DNA from: Schizophyllum amplum
Taxonomy: Eukaryota; Basidiomycota; Agaricomycetes; Agaricales; Schizophyllaceae
Assembly: GCA_007026445.1 (NCBI GenBank)
Contig: VDMD01000022.1
Span: forward strand, 248,001-312,000
Direction: 5' to 3'
DNA: 64,000 bases
Shown here: positions 43,909 to 54,877 of the stretch, piece after piece
Layout of the letters: each line of letters opens with the position of its first letter
How positions within the stretch are numbered: the first letter of the stretch is position 1
Notes under the pieces: generated by a model
What the model was told of the DNA's origin: nothing
The model's input: only the letters and a program-made list of their open reading frames with translations
Database searches by the model: none
Position numbers and translations under genes: made by a program

Positions 43909-44793
43909 TCTTGATGCAGACGCGGAAGCGTTGATTGCGTACTGAGTTGAACTTGATCTTGATGGAAGAAGGCAAGACAAGGGTTGACGTCAACGGTCAC
44001 ACCGAAGTCACGTTGTTCTTCTTCTCAAACAGGCAGGTATTCTTCTCTCTTTTCGAGCTCATCCGGGCTGTGAGCGCCTATGTGCTGCACCCGAGATTGC
44101 TGCTGCTCAGTGCTCAGCACTGCTATTGTCCATAACACCTGCCACAACTGCACTGCGGCAACGCTTAGCGTCCTCTCGGCGAAGGAACTGAACAACTGCA
44201 AAGCTTCGACTTCGACGCTGGGACCACCCCATACAGCTGCTTCACAGCTTTCTCGACGGTCCATCCTCGAGGCCCATTCAATAGACCAGCAGACACAGCG
44301 TGTCCATATGATTTCTCCACGACATGAGGCGTCTGTCCTCGGCACCGAGTCCTACCCAACCTCTCTGACTCATGGCGTGGGACGCAGGCGGTACGTTCCG
44401 CTGTTCTGCCGCTGCCGAGGAAGATACTGCGTTAGGAAGTGCGCACTCTCGATGCCCTCAGCTCACTGTGCATACTCTAATCGCCGAAGGAAACACGACG
44501 ACAGATGCGCGTCCATCTCTCTGACGTCCCTTCCTTTTCTCGTGCCTCCTCATTCCCTGCTCCGCTCAGAATCTCACTGTGCCACTCCGCCACTCGTCTA
44601 CAACTTTAACATGCGCAAACAACAAAGTTACCCCTCTTGAAAAAAGTAGCCATCAGCAATCCATCAACATTCCCACCGGAAACCTATATAATGGGCCCCG
44701 CATAGGACGAGGCTTTCGTCACCCCAGCTTCCTAGAATCCACTCCCGCACCCTCAACTTGCTTTCCCACCTCGCTCATCCTCACCCACCCACC
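43909..44793. other. Divergent intergenic region with TATA promoter
   Basis: This separates the F-box-like gene (-) from the zinc-finger gene (+). A TATATAAT at 44685-44692 and a pyrimidine-rich leader precede the ATG at 44794. Other open frames look like noise. Confidence 0.5.
44685..44692 (+). promoter_or_regulatory. TATA box of the C2H2 transcription factor
   Basis: TATATAAT lies 109 bp upstream of the ATG with a C/T-rich start region between, a typical regulated-gene promoter. Confidence 0.55.
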
Positions 44794-46246
44794 ATGCTCG
44801 CCGCCCGCGTCGTCCGCAAGGTGTGTGAAGTATCTTCCGCTTCGGGTCGCGCCACTAACTCACGCTTGCAGCTCCCCGTCACCCGCGCCCGTGCGCCCTC
44901 CCTTCGATACACATCCTCTCAGAGCAAGGTCGCGCCGACTCGCAACAAGAAACGCAAGGTCAAAGATGCCGAGCTCGAAGAGCCTACCGTGTGCGCGCCT
45001 GATGAGGCGTTGATCACCAGGCTCGAGGACATGCCCGAGTTCCACAGCGATGACGACCCTGTTAAGTGCGCGTCGGTGCTGTTGATGGTAGCGCCAATAC
45101 TCACACTCTTCATAGTCCCTGGCCTTGCCCTTGGCACCCGAAAGAAGGCCCGGCCTGCTCTTTCCGCACTACACAGAAGCAAGGACTGAAGGTTCACTTC
45201 TTCCGCGAACAGTGCGTCTCACTATCAGCTCATATGTCCCTCCGAGAGCTAATCAATGACACAGCACCGACCTCCGTATCAACTGTCCGACTCCACAGTG
45301 CGATTACAGCAGCCCGGACCCATCCTGCATAGCCCGACACCGTAAAAGAAAGCACGGCTGGATACCGAATTCGAGGCGCGGGCCCAAGCATCTCGCGAAA
45401 GCACACCTGGCACCAGCTCCCATGGACAAGACCACTGGCACTGCGCAGTCGGCGGAGAAGACGACGACGAAGGCTGCGCGCGCCACAAAGCGTGCTCGCA
45501 CTTCCGAGTACATCAGCCCCGCATCCGAGGTGCCCATTTTCCTCCCTGCGACTGTCCCGCCGGTCGCCTCCTACCCTGTCATGCACCCGTCCATCTCTTG
45601 CCAGTGGGCGGACTCACTCGCCTCGAAGACTTTCATCACCCCTGCCGCTCCCACGCCGTCGATGTCTTCTATGATGTTCTCGAACCCCGTCGCCATGGCA
45701 TCCGCTGACGGTCTTTTCCCTCTCGACGCCTTCTCCTCCTCTGGCCCGTCTTTGCCCTGGGGCAGCAACACGAACGCAGCTTACGATGCGTACTGCTATG
45801 GGTTGCCGTCAGCGCAGACGTACATGCACAATACCGCCGTTTCCCCTGTGCAATGGGTGATGCCGATGCAGTCTCAGATGCAGTGGTCCGCTGACGCTCA
45901 GATGCAACCCTACTCGCTGTCGCCCGCCGGCTCTTGGGCCAGCGACCAGTCCTTCCAACAGCAGATGGGCTCTTCGCCCTTCTCCAATGCGTCGTCTTAC
46001 GCGCTGCCCGACTATTCGATCGACTACTCTTACGACGGCTACCAGACGTCGTATTACCCCGACAACGCGCCTCTGTACGACAACACGTTGCTTTTTGACA
46101 ACGTTGCCCCCGTTGCCCGCCAGTCGTCGCTGTCGCCTCTGTACCTGCCCGATGCTCAACTCATGATGGGCGAACCTCTTTCTCGGTCTGGATCATTATC
46201 CTGGATTTATCCAGTTCTCGTCCATTCTCGTCTCAAACTCATCTGA
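44794..46246 (+). CDS. C2H2 zinc-finger transcription factor (two fingers)
   Basis: Five exons encode a probable nuclear DNA-binding regulator. Exon 1 is MLAARVVRK; exon 2 follows a 49-nt intron and contains the basic nuclear-localisation-like RNKKRKVKD and an acidic EDMPEFHSDDDP. Across further introns two fingers appear. Finger 1 reads CPWHPKEGPACSFRTTQKQG then LKVHFFREH, with an unusually long C-x9-C knuckle; its last histidine is created at the splice junction. Finger 2 is CPTPQCDYSSPDPSCIARH then RKRKH (C-x4-C-x12-H-x4-H). A basic linker (GWIPNSRRGPKH) leads to a long low-complexity tail rich in Ser, Pro, Gln, Tyr and Met (DAQMQPYSLSPAGSW, PDYSIDYSYDGYQTSYY), a likely transactivation region. 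The stop is at 46246. Target genes are unknown. Confidence 0.83.
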
Positions 46247-46638
46247 CTCTGACTACAACACATTTGCTTCTTCACGCCTCTGATCTCGTTGCGTATCCTT
46301 ATTCATAACCTTACTTCGCTATCGTCACTTATAATCTTTCTGCTGTGCATTGTTTGTATTACTAGGTACCATTTGGCTATCGTTGTTAGGGACTGCTTGC
46401 TTGCTGTTTACTGTTTTGACTTGTTCTGTACTTATACTGACTGATGGACACATATTGGACACACAATGGAATCTTGCTTGCGTTCGAACTCGAGTGACCT
46501 GACCTCAGGGATCGTGCCAGCAACCAAGGCGTTGACAGCACTGAACTTGCTCTCAACGTCTGAAAGTCAAAGCCCAAAAGCGTGCATTGTAGATTAGGCG
46601 TCGCGCGTAGACACTCCAAGCACGTCGAACGTAGTGAA
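46247..46638. other. Convergent 3' region
   Basis: AT-rich sequence lies between the zinc-finger gene (+) and the DUF155 gene (-). No gene is seen. Confidence 0.5.
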
Positions 46639-48560
46639 TTAAAGTAACAAATCAACGAGGATCGTAATCACCCCCAGCACTAGGTGTCGGTCAATACCTT
46701 AACGCACACTCAAGTGGGTGAGCACTTACCAATCTCGATACCAATGAGGGCGATGACAACCTGTTCCAGGCGTTCGGCGTGCCGACTGGAGACGGACTCC
46801 TTGAGGAGCTGAAGCAGATCTTGAAGGACCTACAACGGATGCGCGAAATCAGTCGACGATGACTTTCACAGCAGATGGGCGTACCTCAACGCGGGTATTC
46901 AAGAGGTTGATGCGCTGGGGTATCTCAAGATAGCTGCGTGCGGCGTCGTATAGCGGCTGAAGGTCAGGAAAGCTCTGCAAGGGCGTTAGTTCGGTCCCGG
47001 TAGAGCATGCATTCCCTCACCCAAAAGACTTCCTGGAAGGAAGATGAGTTCATCTATCCCATGATAACGGGTAGGAGACGTACCGGTGAATCTAACACGG
47101 AGCCGACTGAGTTTATATTATTTCTTAACAAGAAAAGTTGTCCGATTTTCTGCATGATCTCTGGAGGGTCGTGAGATCATGTACCACTGCGCTCGGCGCT
47201 ATCGACGAACCGCTGTGAGGCATGCCAATTTTCCCTGTCTCGCTGATGATCTCCGGAATATCCTTCGTCTCCTCGATGGTGTTGGATATACGCTGCTCGA
47301 ACTGCAAGAAGGATGAGCGGTGAATGAAGAAAGTCGAAGATGTACATTACCAAGGATATCTTCACGGACTGAGAGAGCGCGTGCGATAGCGACAACTTGG
47401 TCCTACGCTGCGTTAAACGAGTAGAGCCGACAAGCATGTAGGCGACTTACATGTAGCTCGAGCCGCGCCTCAAAGTAATGACGTCGTTGTATATTCTAGA
47501 TGAACGGTCAGTTTCTGGTGACATCTGCACAAGCAAGGCTTACCGAGAGTAATTGGCATAGTAGAAGTTGAGGTCTTCCATCTCCAATTCATGCGGGGCT
47601 GCGGGCGAGGTCAGAGTTGAACAATTTCATAGAAAGTCTACATACGCAATTTGTCCACCTCAAATTTCTTCCTAGTGGTAGGTCAGACAACGGGAGTTGA
47701 GAGAAGGGAAAGAATAACTGACAATGTCGACAAGAAGCGCCTCTCTTGAGGTTCCGTCATTCCCCAGAGAACAACTGTCCCATACTGAAAGAGGAAAATC
47801 TCCGCCTCGTTACCAGCGGCGTCAAAGAACGATCTCTTCTTCCGCTTTGGCGTCTGGGTCGGCTCCTCGGCTTCGCTGTCTTCACGCAATTCTGGGATCC
47901 CGAGAAGGTCTCCTGTACGGGAACTCTGCGGCGGGTTCTTGGAAGCGCGTCCCTCGTCCGAGGCTGCCGAAGGCTCATAGGCATAGGTAGTGTATAGCAC
48001 CTCGTCAATCATGCGAGGGTTCGTGTGATAGGCAGATCGACGTGCGTTGAAGAACTTCATGAGATCGGCCATCCGGTACGACCTGATGTTCGTATGAATG
48101 AATGACCTCGACAGCGACTGAATCACGCACGCAGCAGTAGCATAGGCAGTCACTCTCGGCAAGGACTTGGCCTTTTTCTTCGTCAGCTTCTGGGCGTCGC
48201 GCCTGGCAGTTCCTTGAGGTATAAGGGCCAATTGGTTGTATACCTGCACGTACATGGTTACGGTACGTGTCTCGCTGTGGGTAGGAGCGCACCTCAACTC
48301 CTCAGGCTCAACCAGGTCCTCGTCGTCATCCTCGTCAACATCGGCGTCGGCGTCCTCGTCACTCCCGTTCGACCCGGACTTTGGGATTTCTACCAGGCTC
48401 GCCTGCTCCGGTAGGACCTTGAGCTTCCCAGCAACCTTTGTAGACCTGTTAGCACCGCGAGTCTTGGGCTCCTCAGCGGCGTGCTCGACGGCGGTCGGCG
48501 TGCCGGCGGCTCGGGCATCGTCGCGAACGTGCAGGACAACGAGCGCGTCTGTGACGCCAT
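46639..48560 (-). CDS. DUF155 membrane protein (RMD1/RMD8/Sif2 type)
   Basis: This is a DUF155 protein with a C-terminal membrane anchor, related to yeast Rmd8/Rmd1, fission yeast Sif2/Sif3 and mitochondrial RMND1. The conserved core begins VYNQLALIPQGTARRDAQKL and LPRVTAYATA, continues MADLMKFFNARRSAYHTNPR and EVLYTTYAYEP, an acidic linker with KRKKRSFFD, then AEIFLFQYGTVVLWGMTEPQ. After several short introns come LSLSHALSQSVKISL, FEQRISNTIEETKDIPEIIS, GKIGMPH, PDLQPLYDAARSYLEIPQR, LLKESVSSRHAERLEQVV and a final helix IALIGIEI-VLGVITILVDLLL before the stop at 46639. The 5' end is uncertain: an ATG at 48560 is not in the frame of the downstream acidic block (SGSNGSDEDADADVDED), so another intron or start is needed. 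Cellular role in this fungus is not known. Confidence 0.8.
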
Positions 48561-51500
48561 GATGGCATTTCGTTCCTCGGTCCGGTTCCCCGACGGATCA
48601 TCGCTTCTGGCGAACGAAGTTCAACTTTCCAGCTCTGCCACATATTCCATCATCTGCGCCGACGACGAGCTGTCGGACGGCGTTTTGCAATCGAACACAG
48701 CTGCGTTATTCGTGATGGACACGGGGAAGCATATGGCAAGTTCGCAATAGGCGGCATCTCCCTGCCAGCAAATCCTGTCAGTTTATTCCGATTGTCGCGC
48801 CGCCGCTACTTAGCACTGACGAGAGTCCGACCATCGATGACTGCAGCCAGCTCTCAATTCGTGAACATTTTTTGCATGGATCTCACCGTACTGCACATGC
48901 CGACTTACAGGAAGTAAACATTGCCAGCGAACTTAGTACCAGCAAGGTCGTCACCGTCATCGTCGCCCCGCATGTCATCCGTACAGCGGTATTCGACGGT
49001 CGAGACGCGAAGCAAAAGAACATTCGCGTTAACGCGCGTTAGCGCACTCTATGTGTACGTTCTATTCTGCATGCGGCAAAGGTTAACACATACGTATAAC
49101 GAGAAGCCCACGTCGCAAAATTCACACACCCACTCAGGACTGACGAGCACCCCATATTCTCGATCAGCGCATCTTCCCGCTCATCGCTAGCGCCGCCAGG
49201 AGAGAACCAATGAAGAAGCTTGCGCTGAAGATACGGTGCGTCTTTCCTCTGTACTGGAACAGCTGACGTTACGCCGCATATTTATATCCTTCCCGGGAAA
49301 GGTGACGCCTTCTCCCCGCCCACACCACGCTTTGGGGATGTCGGCAAACTCTCCGAATTACTCCTTTCCTTCCTCATTAACGCTTCCTAGGCCTTTCCTC
49401 CGAAATTGGAAGCTGAAGATACGTCGCTTGTAGTTCGCATGAACCTTCATCTCACGCCAGGATCGACTGTGACCATCTATTCCATGTGTGAGCCTGTAAT
49501 AGCTTCAGGGGTGCCTCTTTGCTTAATATACGTAGCTGTGGCGCTCTACTTAGCCGTCGTGGTCCCGACACTTGTACAGGCCCCGGGGTTCATCGTTTCA
49601 TCGGGCCTAATGGGAATTTCTGAGAACTTTTTGCCCTAATTCCAGCATCGTATCTCCGCAAGTTTTATCGCTCTGCTTCTCGTCTTACGTTCTGTACAAT
49701 TGTACACTGATTCTGCCCTCCCTCTCCAGCACAAGTTGGCTGCCGAAACGCACAAGGCGTACCGGCCGGGATACTCGTTCGGAATACCACAACTTCCGCA
49801 ATATAGTCCTCCCGGCGAATCTCAACATGCGACTGGCCGAAAGTCGGGCCCAGGCATCCCTCTCACGAATCATCCCTCCCACGAAGGCCTCGCGCAAGGG
49901 GAGGAACAAAAAAGGTGAATAGTGTGTGCCCCAAATGTCCCCTAGTCACACCCCATTAAATCAGATGATCATGCTTCTCAGTCGTCCTTTCACCGCCGCA
50001 CGGCGTCCATAGATGCTGGCAAGGAAGGCGCGCTTTGTAGACATCACCCGTCCGCTGGTCATCCCGTGAAGGCGGCACCTAGCGCGGGTCGCCTCTCCGC
50101 CAGCGGTTAAACACCTCACTACCTGTCGAACAAACTCGCTAGGATGTGCACGACTGCTCCATACCGTGCGTCAAACCTAGCGCTTGCCCCCTTCGCGGGC
50201 CCTCGAGAAAATTCCGTCGCATCGATGCAATTGAAGGCCCAATACGTCCCATGCGAGCCCGCGCCGTTCGGATTACAGCACCCTTCATATCTGCCCGTCC
50301 GCCGTGGCCATCGGGCCGCCGCACGCCTGCTCTAGCCCAACTCTTCCCGCCACATGCCTGCGCTGCTCGCCGAATTGTTGGGGATCCTATGCCCGACGAC
50401 GCGCCGCTTGTGTCCAGCCGCGCTTTATCTGGGTTCTACCGCGTCCCTAAATCTTCTCATCGGTGTACTCAATTTGTCTAACCGTCCTCCACGTCTATCT
50501 GTTTAACAGTGCGCCTTCTGCTTCCCACGAGATGCAGGCGAATCGCCGAGAACAGATATTACCGCTCCCGTACGTGCTTCGACATGCACAGCCGAGTTTA
50601 TCAACCGCGAGACTACAAATCCCGAGATCCTTCTACTGCCTCGACGCGGTCGGGCTCATTGACTGGGGCTCCCTTCGTGCTTTCAGGTCAGTACGAGATC
50701 CCATTCCCTTCGGACGCTAGCAACGCTAAATTACTTGTACATAGGGACCAGTGTCGCTCTTTTAGCCCTTGAATGGTCACTAATCAAGATAGAAGCTTCG
50801 GAATCGGCCGTACTTGGCTCTCGTACCCATTTCTTCGAGTGCCTCTTGCTATTACCACCGCTCCCGTAGTATCAATGGCTTTCCCTTGCTATCTGCAGAA
50901 TCCCTTCCTCGTCTGTCGACCTCTTGGCCTTCTCCGTTTTTCTTGTGTTGCCCGACAAGCGTCCGGCCTTCGGGGAATAGCCGCCGTCCCGACGCACGCA
51001 GACCAGCGGGGGACGTTTTTCTTGCCTTATGAACGTCGTATGAACGTAAGACTTAAATCCTGAATTGACAGGCGGTATCCTCCTCTTCTGACTCTGCGAG
51101 CGTTCATCCCGTCGATACCGTCAGGCTGATTACTTCGACGAGCAATTCAGAAGATGTCTACGCAATGCTTACCAAGGTTCATGCGGTGGTTGAGTGCTCC
51201 TCCGTCAGGTCGCGTGCATAGATATCGACAGAGCTTGGTGCGACGAACTTGACCTCGGTCGGGGACGCGAGTGCCTCGACTCCTATACAGATCGTTGCTC
51301 ATCCTCAAGAGGCGCCGGGACGTCAGTCCTTACGTTCAATTTGCTATCTGGACTCTATCGAATGCAGGCCGGAGTATGTGCAATTCAATCACTTCTTATG
51401 TTTATTCTAGCAACCTCCGAGAAGGTGTGCGAGCCGTAGAACGATATTGGCCGGAGCAAATCCACCGACAACCACGTCCTCAAAACAAGTTGTTCACAAC

Positions 51501-51582
51501 AAGGGCGTAAGGTGATACAACGATAATATAAGCACATTCGTCCGGTTCAGTAGGTTGAGTACCAGCAATGCAACGAAGTCCT
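48561..51582. other. 3 kb gene-poor stretch
   Basis: No frame longer than about 110 codons and no recognised domain occurs between the DUF155 and WOPR genes. It should contain the DUF155 promoter and any missing 5' exon. A short minus-strand run near 48905-48990 (DDMRGDDDGDDLAGTKFAG then NVYFL before a gtaagt donor) looks protein-like but could not be tied to a gene. Confidence 0.5.
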
Positions 51583-52895
51583 TCACATACCAGGCCGGCG
51601 CTTCAATCTACCCAACGCTTCTTCGTCCATAGCGGAGCGCCGCTTCAGAGGCAGCGACTCCAAATACTCCAGTGGCGCAAGCTGCTGTACACTGTGATGC
51701 CCGAGGCCTGGGGATATCGAAGGCTGCGCATAGCCGGACGGCGGAGGTGATGCGTGCGTGTACGACGCCTGTTGAGGAGAAGTGTGCACATACCCACCGA
51801 TCGGCATGCTCGAGCGGCGACCCGCTCTCGTTGACGCGGACGCAGGCGGAAGTAGAGGTGGCGGGGAAAGTGGCCGCGTCATGCCACGGGATGAGGATGC
51901 GTGTGTGGTCCGGGATGTGGGCGGCTGCATAGTCCGGGTACTAACAGGCTGCGAGCCAGAAGGTAGCTTCTCAGGAGGCGTCAGATAGACAGCGGAGTCG
52001 ACTGTGGATGGCGGTGGATTTGGTGCAGCTCGCCCACATGAACGAGTTCCCCTGAACCATCCATCTGGGACTGGATAGTCGCCGACGCCAGCTACACTCT
52101 CGACGCTGCGCAGGCTGTCGAGGGTGGACTGGCTGAAGTATGCCGCTGAGGTAGCCATGAGAGACGAAACTTTTATCAGGTTCCCGCGCGATGCTTACTG
52201 AGGTGCCACTTTCGGGAAACGCCCCTTCGACGGTCTTGAGGAAGCGTGACGTGCTGTGGCTAGCGGTGAGCATGGCTCGCCAGCGCAGTGAATCAACGCA
52301 CGACAGAATACGTCTGCTTGATCAATCTATCCGCCGCTGACGCCCCGTGGTTTCCCGCGGGTGTGTACACGCTGCGCGAAGCATGAGGATTTAGAGCACA
52401 AGGACCACCCGGTCGGGGAGCGTACCGCATGAGATGCTGTGAAGACCCCGTTCGGCTGTGGCCCTCGGTAACAACTTCCAAGTCCTTCTGCTGGTAGTAG
52501 AGGAACTCCTGCATGTTCGTGTCAAGAATGCACCTCTGAAAGACTTTGATCGCCTCACATCGCGGACGCGGCTAGGTCCCCAGCTCAACCCGTCAGTCCT
52601 ATTGCGCGATCGTCAATTCCCAGCCACTAGCCAGCGTGCAGAACACGCACCAGCGTTCCATACCCATTCCCGCGGTGTCAGCGCTTCGCTCCTCCCAGAC
52701 GTATACGTTGCCGGAGCATATGGCCCGTCGCTCCTCGGCGTCGAGGCGATGAGTGATGAGGGGCAGGATAGTCCTTGCGACGGCGCTAAACACTTGAAGT
52801 GCGTCCTGGGTCGACCGAATTTTCGTGTTCATCAGAGTTGGATGCTGCATTGATGGTGTGTAGTCGTTGGCGGTAGACGGGACGAACGAGCTCAT
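51583..52895 (-). CDS. WOPR-domain (Gti1/Pac2) transcription factor
   Basis: This is a fungal morphogenesis regulator of the WOPR family (Gti1, Pac2, Wor1, Ryp1). The start at 52895 gives MSSFVPSTANDYTPSMQHPT. The first half of the DNA-binding WOPR domain follows: LMNTKIRSTQDALQVFSAV, LDAEERRAICSGNVYVWEE and, across two introns, MERWTDGLSWGPSRVRD and FLYYQQKDLE. The second half contains DRLIKQTYSV, then across introns KWHLTAYFSQSTLDSLRSVE and GDYPVPDGWFRGTR. The C-terminal part is a Ser/Pro/Thr/His-rich tail (SSSRGMTRPLSPPPLLPP) ending LKRRPGM. Introns are of usual size; one (about 52540-52590) separates WGPSRVRD from EFLYYQ. The 2 kb upstream region is the longest promoter space in this half of the window, as often seen for such regulators. 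Confidence 0.9.
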
Positions 52896-54877
52896 CGTCA
52901 CAAGGAGCGACAGGAGTCAAAGGGGAGGGGCGGCCGAGTGCGACACGCGCTCAGGGGCGAGGGGGCGGTCGAAGTGCAAGAAGGAGCGTCGAGAAAGGAC
53001 GAGGAGGGCCCTGATATTTTACCGCTCGGTATGAAGCCTTATATTGAGAGGGGGATGGTCGCATCAGCGAGCGCACGCGCAGAGTTAATAAGTATCACCT
53101 GGACAAAAATATACAGCGCCAGGGGCGTTGAGCGGAGGCTATCTGAGATTGGACAGCCTAAAACTTACCCAAAACGTGCTAAAGGGTGCACGGAGAATTG
53201 TAGGGTGGTTCGTATACGGCACGGCTACGGCGGCGCTCGCATCCCGCCGGGAAGACCACGAATGGGGCTCCAAGTGCCAGAGAAGACGTCGTGCGGTGTG
53301 GCGGCGAGCGTGTGCGCCTCGTACTATATCCTGATTTGGTATCTTTTGAGTTTGTCAAGTGATCATCTCCGGTGACGTTTCTGAATTGACCCCTAAACTG
53401 TATCCCAGGAGTCAGGGCCTTTACCGCAAGGTGTGCGTACTTGTCGGTAGAATGCAAGCGGATATGTGCTGGTATGCTCCTCGGAACCTTGACATCTGGC
53501 CAAACGGCGGTGGGAAAAACAACGGGTATGCCGCGGGGATCTTGCGCACAGACAACGCACAGAGCTGAGAGGGTGCGTACTTGATGACATCTCCGAAAGT
53601 CTAATTCATGTATTATGTTGGCGCCCAAGATGATTGGCTCGATAGCGATAAATCGATCGGCATGGATCAACGCGGCCAACTGTGAAGAAGACAGGTGGCA
53701 TGATTGCGTGGCGAAAAGCACGAGAGAGGAGTTGGCGCATGCTTGCAGCCGGCCAACATGGGCTGCAGAAATTCGTCAACATCGTATGAACAGCAGTTGC
53801 CTGTATACATGCCTTATACACGCAGAGGTCATCCGTTCCGATATGGCCCGCATCAAGGTCGCAACATGTCCCGAGGTATCTGAATAAGAGGAGAAACTGG
53901 GAGTGTTTAGCACCTAAAGCTAGCCTGAAGGCTAGCGGGACAAAAATTACTCAGTACTGAATGAAGGTCAACACAGCATCAATTCTCCTCGACGTTGACA
54001 GAAGTATGCCGTTTGTACCGGTAGAACAGCCAAAATTCGCCACTTGCCTTGCAAGGTGATGAAGAGCGCCTGTTAGTTTGCTTGAGGCTTCACGCGGGGG
54101 TGGATGGAGATGAGAAGCCTTACATCATGACCCGTTGGCTTGCAAGCACGTCTGACGAGTTACTGATCAGCGGCCACTGGCAAGCAGCGAAGCTAGCGGC
54201 ATAGATTTTTTGAACAGACGGGCCGTCCTGAGGCCTTAGGATGCGATACACACACATGGAACCCGATATTCTTCGAATGCTTCGCCTGCGCCGCGATTAG
54301 TGGTCAGGCTGGCCAGAAATTCAAAACGTTGAGATGGTTTTACATACCTGATGCCTCCTCAGCTTAGAACCCATTTCCTATCCGGCTGGTCGTCAGCGAC
54401 GCAGTTAGACAGGTAGCGCGGGATCGTCGGATGCGGGGAGTCCTTTCGTGTGCTTGGCAAGAGCATCGATGGTGTCAGTCTCAACCTTCAGCGACAGCTC
54501 TGAGCTATGATGAGACCATGTTTCCTCCCGAATTGATGCTGCTGTCGGCCATTAGTTCGCACTGCTCTTGTCATACTAAACGGACCGTCAAAGAAAGCCA
54601 GATGCAGGCGGGGCACTTATCGGAGTAAGCACGGCATCCAATCCACGGCGATTTCGTCGCATATACGATCCTGGCGCCGTTGAGCTCGCAGGCGGGCGCG
54701 ACATGTGATGAAAGGAGACAATGATCGTATTGGACGATAGAATCAATTGCGACAGAAGGGCTGACTGAGTCCCACGCTTTTCAGCCTAGGAACTGGCTAG
54801 GCACAGCCCGTTATTGACCCAGCGCCGCTCCCTGAGAACGACCGGCGCAAGCCTGGCACCATTCGGAGCCGCGCCAT
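52896..54877. other. 2 kb intergenic region upstream of the WOPR gene
   Basis: No gene is supported. A 181-codon minus-strand frame (53179-53721) has no domain or codon-biased look. Perfect short inverted repeats occur at 53919-53936 (gctagcct-ga-aggctagc) and near 54048 (ccttgcaagg), and could be regulator binding sites. Confidence 0.45.
53919..53936. repeat. Perfect 8-bp inverted repeat with 2-bp spacer
   Basis: The arms gctagcct and aggctagc are perfect complements separated by ga. It lies about 1 kb upstream of the WOPR start codon. Its function is unknown. Confidence 0.6.

Noticed and set aside
53179..53721. A 181-codon minus-strand frame upstream of the WOPR gene
   Set aside because: No domain, no supporting splice structure and no protein-like conservation of motifs.
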